From Sulfurovum sp. (GTDB lineage Bacteria > Campylobacterota > Campylobacteria > Campylobacterales > Sulfurovaceae): 5,349 nucleotides of DNA. The position numbers and the translations under genes are program-made. A model generated the notes under the pieces. That model made no database searches. It saw nothing but the letters and a program-made list of their open reading frames with translations, and had not been told where the DNA came from. Positions 1-4,312 of the stretch are shown here, piece by piece (position 1 is the stretch's first letter; the number at the start of each line of letters is the position of its first letter). The stretch lies in contig JALSPX010000019.1 of the NCBI GenBank assembly GCA_026985755.1, positions 1 to 5,349 on the forward strand. Reading direction: 5' to 3'.

Positions 1-435
1 TTTGTCATAGGCATTGGGGTACCCCAAATTAAACGCGAGATGGTATTTACTGTGTGGATTTAAAAGATTTTTTGTGACCTTATAAAAACCTTCTGGAGAC
101 TGCTTGTCTCCTGTTTTTATTTTAGGGCCTAAATTACCAGAATAGGCACAAATAGGATATTGTTTAAAAAGTATATATTCATTTGCTGGTTTTATCCATA
201 CTTCAAGCATAGATTCTTTTTTGAAAATACGTATAAATACAGGGTTACCTACTTTTGCCTTTAATCTCAAAAGACGCTTATCAAAATCTACATCTACCAA
301 ATCTTTTCCTTTGACTCTACCAGAAGTCATATCTTTTTCTGTTTTATTGAGTGCCATAAACACAACATAGATAATTAAAAGTATCAACAGAATAATGTAA
401 ATTATATTCGAAGATGACAATAGTTTTTTTTTCAT
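1..435 (-). CDS. YafK-type L,D-transpeptidase family protein, membrane-anchored, C-terminus cut by window edge
   Basis: Partial gene: 145 codons are open from ATG at 435 to the left edge with no stop. Residues 2-4 are Lys, and about 11-29 form one hydrophobic segment without an obvious cleavage site, so the protein is probably an inner-membrane-anchored periplasmic enzyme. The YafK (COG3034) part of the YkuD superfamily is recognised by FKKESMLEVW (71-80), then YPICAYSGNLGPK followed by GD-QSPEGFY (93-118), then LNPHS-YHL-FNLGYPNAYD (125-144). The catalytic His/Cys motif of the family would lie beyond the edge and cannot be checked. E. coli YafK (DpaA/LdtF) acts on the bond between peptidoglycan and Braun lipoprotein. 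The substrate here is unknown, and a relative acting on peptide stems is equally possible. It lies 18 bases after the other L,D-transpeptidase. Only a weak AGAAAAG precedes the ATG, which suggests translation by coupling. Codons 2-4 form a run of nine A. Confidence 0.85.
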   Translation of the reverse strand, partial: MKKKLLSSSNIIYIILLILLIIYVVFMALNKTEKDMTSGRVKGKDLVDVDFDKRLLRLKAKVGNPVFIRIFKKESMLEVWIKPANEYILFKQYPICAYSGNLGPKIKTGDKQSPEGFYKVTKNLLNPHSKYHLAFNLGYPNAYDK

Positions 436-453
436 TACTTTTCTATATAATAT

Positions 454-1707
454 CTAAAAATTAAGTTTTTGTGATTTATCAAATCCATATACATCAGGAT
501 AGAGACGTAATTTATTAAATTCATCCACATATGCTGTAAAATACACGGTATGTACTTGCAATGCCTTATTGAGTAGCAGATGTTTCGTCTTGAGTGAATT
601 ATACCATTTCATAACCGTAGGAATTGTCTTTGTACTATATTTTGTGGTAATATGATCGAGCAATTTTTTAGGTTTAGCCAGCCTAATACATCCATGACTG
701 AAACATCGGCTTTTTCTAGCAAAGAGCGATTTTGATTGTGTATCATGCATATAAACAGCGTGTCTATTAGGAAAAATAAATTTTACACGTCCTAAACCAT
801 TCTTTTTCGATGGTATCTGAACAAGTTTATATGGGATATATCCTTCTTCATCTTTAGGATACTTCGACCAATCTACAGATGCAGGATTTACTTTAGGTGA
901 ACGTAAATCATAAGAATCTTTATGAAGCTCCATACCTTGTGCTTTTACCCAACCTGGATTGGCTTTTATTTTAGGAATATATGTTTTTCTCATGATTGAA
1001 TCAGGTACATTCCACTGAGGATTGATTTCCACATATTTTAATTGTTCAGAAAATATTGGAGTTTGCATATCTCTTTGTCCTACTATCACTGGAAAGCTAA
1101 GTGTAGTATTGCCCTCTTCAATAATACGTATTTTAAATTCTGGGATATTAATCAGTGCATAATTTTTCCCTATATCGCGTGTCATTAACTTGGCTCTTTC
1201 TATATTGATACGAATCTTTAACAGTTTATCTTCACTCAATTTTTTAGAAGCTTTTAGGGCTTTATATCTTTTAATCAATGCATTAAACTGTGGTGTTGTA
1301 GGGACATACGGTTGCAAAATATCTTCAATACTTTGACCTGCCCTTAATTTTCTTTGAATCAAAAACGCATCAATTTTATCTTGATTTGTAGCAAAATAAG
1401 TCTCTATTTTTCTCTCTTTTTTTGCACGCTGTGATGCCTCAAATGATTGAAGGTCAATACATGAATTCGCAAGGTTATAGGCATATGCTACTAACATTTT
1501 TGTCATGAGTTTTGAATCTCTAGTAGCTCTTACTTTATCATAAAGTGCTCTTTGATTACAAATAGACATATATTTATCTGTTTTAAGTATTTCTAAAAAT
1601 TCATTTTTTTGTGAATATTTCCATCCCTCTTTGTCTGGTATAAGTAGTCCAGTACATCCTGTCATTAGCAGTGCTATTATGATAGTTAATAGTAATTTAA
1701 TGTTCAT
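454..1707 (-). CDS. YcbB/LdtD-type L,D-transpeptidase, lipoprotein
   Basis: A 417-residue periplasmic enzyme that should form 3-3 cross-links in peptidoglycan or exchange the terminal residue of stem peptides. The N-terminus is a lipoprotein signal: Lys4, a hydrophobic stretch 5-15 and lipobox LMTGC with Cys18 as lipidation site. Residues about 30-175 are helical and match the YcbB scaffold region (QPYVPTTPQFNALIKRYKAL, about 131-150). The catalytic domain follows: NIPEFKIRI (187-195), VIVGQRDMQTPIFS (207-220), INPQWNVP (228-235), the capping-loop region including NPASVDWS (274-281), VYMHDT (318-323, His321) and the active-site motif SHGCIRL (337-343, Cys340). The tail TAYVDEFNKLRLYPDVYG also fits. 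It is much shorter than E. coli YcbB (615 residues), with no recognisable peptidoglycan-binding repeat module. The start is supported by AGGGAG five bases upstream and by the signal peptide. It overlaps the end of the preceding flavoprotein gene by 11 bases, implying coupled translation. Family assignment is secure; the cellular role is inferred. Confidence 0.95.
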   Translation of the reverse strand: MNIKLLLTIIIALLMTGCTGLLIPDKEGWKYSQKNEFLEILKTDKYMSICNQRALYDKVRATRDSKLMTKMLVAYAYNLANSCIDLQSFEASQRAKKERKIETYFATNQDKIDAFLIQRKLRAGQSIEDILQPYVPTTPQFNALIKRYKALKASKKLSEDKLLKIRINIERAKLMTRDIGKNYALINIPEFKIRIIEEGNTTLSFPVIVGQRDMQTPIFSEQLKYVEINPQWNVPDSIMRKTYIPKIKANPGWVKAQGMELHKDSYDLRSPKVNPASVDWSKYPKDEEGYIPYKLVQIPSKKNGLGRVKFIFPNRHAVYMHDTQSKSLFARKSRCFSHGCIRLAKPKKLLDHITTKYSTKTIPTVMKWYNSLKTKHLLLNKALQVHTVYFTAYVDEFNKLRLYPDVYGFDKSQKLNF

Positions 1708-2845
1708 TTTTTCTCCCTAAATTGTTGAAACATATATATGCTGAGGAAAAGGCCCACTGAAAATTATATCCTCCCAGTCTACCTGTTATATCCAATACTT
1801 CCCCTATAAAATATAAACCTTCTATTTTTTTACTCATCATGCTATTGGCATCCACTTCATGGGTACAAACGCCACCTTTTGTGACTTCTGCCTTAGTATA
1901 ACCAAAAGTGCCTGCTGGTGCAAAAATATAATGTTTTAAAGTATTAAGCTTTTGCAACTCAATTGGCGATATTTTGCTAAAAGGTTTATCTTCTAATTCT
2001 AATTGTACCAAAAATGCCTTAGTGATGCGTTTGGGTAGTGGCAATAATGTACTTACCTTTTTATTTGAGCCCTTTATGCTATCCCATGAAAAGCAAGGTA
2101 AAAAATCTATCTCTATTTTACCTTTTTCCCAATACAGTGAAGCATCCAATACAGCAGGACCACTCACTCCCTTGTGAGTAAAAAGTAGTGATCCTTTACA
2201 TTTTGTCTCGTTGATAGTAATCTCTACATCTGTTGAAGTGCCTGAGAGTTCTTTAAAAAAAAATTGCTCTTTTTGTACTGTAAATCCTACAAGTGCTGGA
2301 GCAGTTTTAATCACAGTATGCCCAAAACTTTTAGCTATGTCATATCCAATAGGACTAGCCCCCAAACGAGGAAAACTAAGTCCCCCTGAAGCAACTACTA
2401 CATGCTCTGCACTAAGTGTGCGTTTGTTTGTTACTACACTAAAGTACTTATCTCTTTTAGTCACATGTAATACTTTTTCATCCAGTAGGATTTTCTGTTT
2501 TTTCACCTCTTTTAAAAATATATCCAATAACTCTTGTGCACTGTTTTTACAAAAATATTGATTTGTTTTACGTAATTGAGGAAAAAGTTTTTTTTCTTCA
2601 AGCCAGTGCAGTAATTTTTTTTGTGAAAATATATCAAGTGCAGGCTTAACAAAATGACCTTCTCCCATAAAATACTCTGTACCCATTTCCCTATTAGTAA
2701 TATTGCATTTCCCACCACCAGATACAAGCATTTTAGCACCTAATTTATGATTTGATTCTACAATAGTTGCAGAACCTTTAGGCAGAAGTGAGGCTAGCAT
2801 TAATCCACTTGCACCACCTCCGATGATAAGTATATTAGTTCTCAT
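1697..2845 (-). CDS. HI0933/YhiN/BaiN-family FAD-dependent oxidoreductase (often named aminoacetone oxidase family)
   Basis: A 382-residue cytoplasmic flavoprotein, the normal length for the family. It opens with the FAD-binding Rossmann motif ILIIGGGASG (5-14), followed by the family signature VSGGGKCNITN (41-51), ASGGLSFPRLGASPIGYD (152-169) with the conserved GH at 175-176, LLFTHKGVSGPAVLDAS (220-236), AEVTKGGV (319-326) and the C-terminal FAD-contacting segment IGEVLDITGRLGGYNFQWA (347-365). Family members include E. coli YhiN, Clostridium BaiN (a bile-acid pathway reductase) and a streptococcal enzyme reported as aminoacetone oxidase. Substrates differ or are unknown, so no reaction can be assigned here. 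The start is 9 bases after the fqrB stop with no clear Shine-Dalgarno sequence, suggesting translational coupling. The coding strand carries runs of eight A (at 2588-2595 and 2615-2622) and nine T (at 2255-2263), yet the frame is intact. Family call is firm; function is unknown. Confidence 0.93.
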   Translation of the reverse strand: MRTNILIIGGGASGLMLASLLPKGSATIVESNHKLGAKMLVSGGGKCNITNREMGTEYFMGEGHFVKPALDIFSQKKLLHWLEEKKLFPQLRKTNQYFCKNSAQELLDIFLKEVKKQKILLDEKVLHVTKRDKYFSVVTNKRTLSAEHVVVASGGLSFPRLGASPIGYDIAKSFGHTVIKTAPALVGFTVQKEQFFFKELSGTSTDVEITINETKCKGSLLFTHKGVSGPAVLDASLYWEKGKIEIDFLPCFSWDSIKGSNKKVSTLLPLPKRITKAFLVQLELEDKPFSKISPIELQKLNTLKHYIFAPAGTFGYTKAEVTKGGVCTHEVDANSMMSKKIEGLYFIGEVLDITGRLGGYNFQWAFSSAYICFNNLGRKNEH

Positions 2846-2854
2846 AAAAGAATA

Positions 2855-3814
2855 TTATATCTGATTCGTTTTTAATATATGAGAAACTATCTTGTATCCA
2901 TGGTTGAGTGCTATAGCGATACTCCCTCCAGAAGCAAAGGCGATATCTCCTGCAAGGTAGAGACCTTTGACCTCAGACTCATAGTTCTCATCAAAAATAG
3001 GCTCTCCTTTTTCATCAAGTGTAAAACCACAGGCTTTTAAGAAATCTTTAGGGGTAGTACCCCCTATAGCAAAAACTATACGATCATATACTTCATGCGT
3101 ACCATCAGTATAGTTTACCTGTATCTGCCCTTCTACACTCTCCACATTTTCTATGTCAATACCTAGTTTCAAAGTCACACGTTCATCTTCTACATACTGA
3201 TAAATCATCTCTTGGTTGGTAGGATTAGGTCTAGTAAGGTCATTACGTCTATAAGTGAGGGTCACCTCATTGGTATCGCTCAAATCACAAGCATATTCTA
3301 CTGCTGAATCGCCACCACCTACAACAAGTACATTTTCACCATTACCGCAGTTGTCAAGGTTATAGCCTACAAGTGAACGTAATGATGGAGGTATTTTGTA
3401 ACTAGGCTTATTTGGTTTTCCCATACGTCCTATAGAAACAATGACATATTTAGATTTATAGATGCCATCACTAGTCTCTACAGTAAAGAGATCACTCTCC
3501 TTGATAACCTTTTGTACTTCACAGTTAAATTTGCTGTCTATCGCTTCATCATCTAGAAGTTTGTCAAAATAGTTAAGCGTACTCTCTTTCGTACCATCTT
3601 CAAAACCTATGTTACCCTCCAGCTCTACTGTTTGTCCCTGCCAGTCTTTATCTACACGTTTTTTGTCTTTATAAAACTTACGTATAGTGTGAGAGTGATT
3701 TTCAGTTTTTTCAATAAGCAAGACTTTTTCAAGCCCCAGCTCTTTTGCCTCTACAACTGCCCCAATCCCACCAGGACCACCACCAACAACGATTAGATCA
3801 TAGACTTCTTGCAT
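2855..3814 (-). CDS. fqrB: FqrB-like flavodoxin/ferredoxin:NADP(H) reductase (thioredoxin-reductase fold without CxxC)
   Basis: A 319-residue two-domain FAD/NAD(P) flavoprotein with a thioredoxin-reductase-like fold. The FAD Rossmann motif is IVVGGGPGG (8-16); a second dinucleotide motif VLVVGGGDSAVEYA (162-175) with the NADP-type YRR (188-190) binds the nicotinamide cofactor; a second FAD motif LYLAGDIA (285-292) precedes the terminal SIAIALNHG (298-306). Its four cysteines (98, 156, 176, 262) form no CxxC, so it is not a thioredoxin reductase. It also has Gly15 where bacillithiol disulfide reductase YpdA has its Cys in GGGPC. The segment FYKDKKRVDKDWQGQTVEL (47-65) resembles, from memory, H. 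pylori HP1164 and C. jejuni Cj0559 (FqrB), which pass electrons between flavodoxin, quinones and NADPH and work with pyruvate oxidoreductase. The start is fixed by AAAGGAG at 3820-3826, five bases from the ATG. It is the first gene of the leftward operon. Fold and cofactors are clear; the FqrB assignment is likely but not proven. Confidence 0.85.
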   Translation of the reverse strand: MQEVYDLIVVGGGPGGIGAVVEAKELGLEKVLLIEKTENHSHTIRKFYKDKKRVDKDWQGQTVELEGNIGFEDGTKESTLNYFDKLLDDEAIDSKFNCEVQKVIKESDLFTVETSDGIYKSKYVIVSIGRMGKPNKPSYKIPPSLRSLVGYNLDNCGNGENVLVVGGGDSAVEYACDLSDTNEVTLTYRRNDLTRPNPTNQEMIYQYVEDERVTLKLGIDIENVESVEGQIQVNYTDGTHEVYDRIVFAIGGTTPKDFLKACGFTLDEKGEPIFDENYESEVKGLYLAGDIAFASGGSIAIALNHGYKIVSHILKTNQI

Positions 3815-3819
3815 GACAA

Positions 3820-3826
3820 CTCCTTT
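3820..3826 (-). promoter_or_regulatory. Strong ribosome binding site of fqrB
   Basis: The minus strand reads AAAGGAG, then TTGTC, then ATG at 3814. This is the best Shine-Dalgarno match in the leftward operon and decides the fqrB start. The second gene has no clear site, the third has AGGGAG, and the fourth has only a weak AGAAAAG, consistent with coupling from upstream translation. Confidence 0.8.
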
Positions 3827-3838
3827 TTACTTAGTATT

Positions 3839-3847
3839 ATTGTAGCA
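3839..3847 (-). promoter_or_regulatory. Probable extended -10 promoter of the leftward fqrB operon
   Basis: The minus strand reads TGC-TACAAT, an extended -10 element one base off TATAAT, about 25 bases before the fqrB ATG. Initiation would fall near 3832 and give a very short leader. No good -35 box lies 16-18 bases upstream. That is common for extended -10 promoters and for the housekeeping promoters of Campylobacterota, which often lack a clear -35. Prediction by eye only. Confidence 0.5.
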
Positions 3848-3888
3848 CTTTTTTCAACTTACTACACAAAATAGGCACAATAATACGC

Positions 3889-3894
3889 TAAAAT
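3889..3894 (+). promoter_or_regulatory. Possible -10 box of the HMA gene
   Basis: TAAAAT lies 27 bases upstream of the HMA ATG, in the 107-base intergenic stretch shared with the divergent operon promoter. No -35 box is convincing and the region is so AT-rich that chance matches are expected. A ribosome binding site AAGG at 3911-3914 sits seven bases before the start codon. The main support is position: the gene begins a rightward unit and needs a promoter here. Confidence 0.3.
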
Positions 3895-3921
3895 ACAAAA
3901 AAAATATTACAAGGTTATAAA

Positions 3922-4212
3922 ATGAAACAAACAACAAAGCAAATATTCGAAGTACTCAACGTCAAATGTGGAGGCTGTGCTAACACACTTACCACTAAAT
4001 TAGCTCCAGAATTTGGTGAAGTCACCGTTAATTTAGAAGTAGAACCTAGACAAATTACCTTAGATATAGAAGACGCTAAGATAGCCTCCTTACGCCAAGC
4101 CCTTAAAGATTTAGGTTATCCTATGAGTGATGAAGATTTATCAGCTGTAGAAAACTTGACCACTACTGCGAAAAGTTTTGTTTCTTGTGCAGTGGGAAAA
4201 ATGAATACATAA
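3922..4212 (+). CDS. Small heavy-metal-associated (HMA) domain protein with CGGC metal site
   Basis: A 96-residue soluble protein with no signal peptide or membrane segment, so probably cytoplasmic. Residues about 7-68 form an HMA (ferredoxin-like beta-alpha-beta-beta-alpha-beta) domain of the CopZ/Atx1/MerP type. FEVLNVKCGGCANTL (9-23) carries the metal-binding pair Cys16 and Cys19, EVTVNLE (33-39) is a predicted strand, and LRQALKDLGYP (57-67) ends in the typical Gly-Tyr-Pro turn. The usual Met two residues before the first Cys is Val14. Beyond the domain there is an acidic linker and a tail AKSFVSCAVGKM (83-94) with a third cysteine, Cys89, which I associate with Campylobacterota versions of this protein. 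A copper or zinc chaperone or buffer role is plausible, but the metal cannot be read from the sequence. No copper ATPase or metal regulator is visible nearby. It is divergent from fqrB and 100 bases upstream of nhaA. Confidence 0.9.
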   Translation: MKQTTKQIFEVLNVKCGGCANTLTTKLAPEFGEVTVNLEVEPRQITLDIEDAKIASLRQALKDLGYPMSDEDLSAVENLTTTAKSFVSCAVGKMNT

Positions 4213-4256
4213 AAAATTTTTGTATGTATACTATAGGTCACCAACGTATGTACATT

Positions 4257-4283
4257 TTGGGATTAAATTAACTTAGCTATACT
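4257..4283 (+). promoter_or_regulatory. Possible promoter of nhaA
   Basis: A -10 candidate TATACT lies at 4278-4283, two bases off TATAAT and 29 bases before the nhaA ATG. Upstream, TTGGGA (4257-4262, four of six matches to TTGACA) is at 15-base spacing, slightly short. The position and the clear gap after the HMA gene suggest nhaA can be transcribed independently, although readthrough from the HMA gene is also possible because no strong terminator separates them. Confidence 0.4.
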
Positions 4284-4302
4284 CATGTATATATTTATTA
4301 TT

Positions 4303-4308
4303 AGGGGA
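4303..4308 (+). promoter_or_regulatory. Ribosome binding site of nhaA
   Basis: AGGGGA lies four bases upstream of the ATG at 4313. It supports this start, which also gives an N-terminus lining up residue-for-residue with E. coli NhaA as far as His225. Confidence 0.7.
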
Positions 4309-4312
4309 CATT

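Larger units (their letters stand above)
4213..4312 (+). other. Intergenic region between the HMA gene and nhaA
   Basis: This 100-base AT-rich stretch has no credible gene. It begins with A6T5 just after the HMA stop, which is too weak to call a terminator. It holds two copies of GTATGTA (4222-4228 and 4246-4252), a perfect 8-base palindrome ATGTACAT (4248-4255), an interrupted GGT-C-ACC (4236-4242), and then the probable nhaA promoter and ribosome binding site. Confidence 0.6.

Noticed and set aside
1974..2561. Two plus-strand open frames (1974-2177 and 2211-2561) that could be small genes.
   Set aside because: They lie entirely within the well-supported flavoprotein gene on the opposite strand, show no recognisable domain and have no credible ribosome binding sites.
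2512..2739. A minus-strand open frame of 75 codons.
   Set aside because: It is an alternative frame inside the flavoprotein gene, rich in Lys/Phe/Tyr/Ile as expected from out-of-frame AT-rich DNA; the in-frame protein carries all family motifs.
2855..3814. Annotation as thioredoxin reductase (trxB) or bacillithiol disulfide reductase (ypdA).
   Set aside because: There is no CxxC redox pair, and the YpdA-type cysteine in the first glycine motif is replaced by Gly15.
454..3814. A mobile element, prophage or defence island explaining the mixed gene content.
   Set aside because: No transposase, integrase, terminal repeats or tRNA target is visible, and all genes belong to common chromosomal families.
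4211..4225. A6T5 run after the HMA stop codon as an intrinsic terminator.
   Set aside because: It has no GC-rich stem; a short A/T palindrome alone is not enough.
4236..4242. GGTCACC as a regulator half-site or hairpin.
   Set aside because: Three-base arms around a single base are too short to form a hairpin or to separate from chance.
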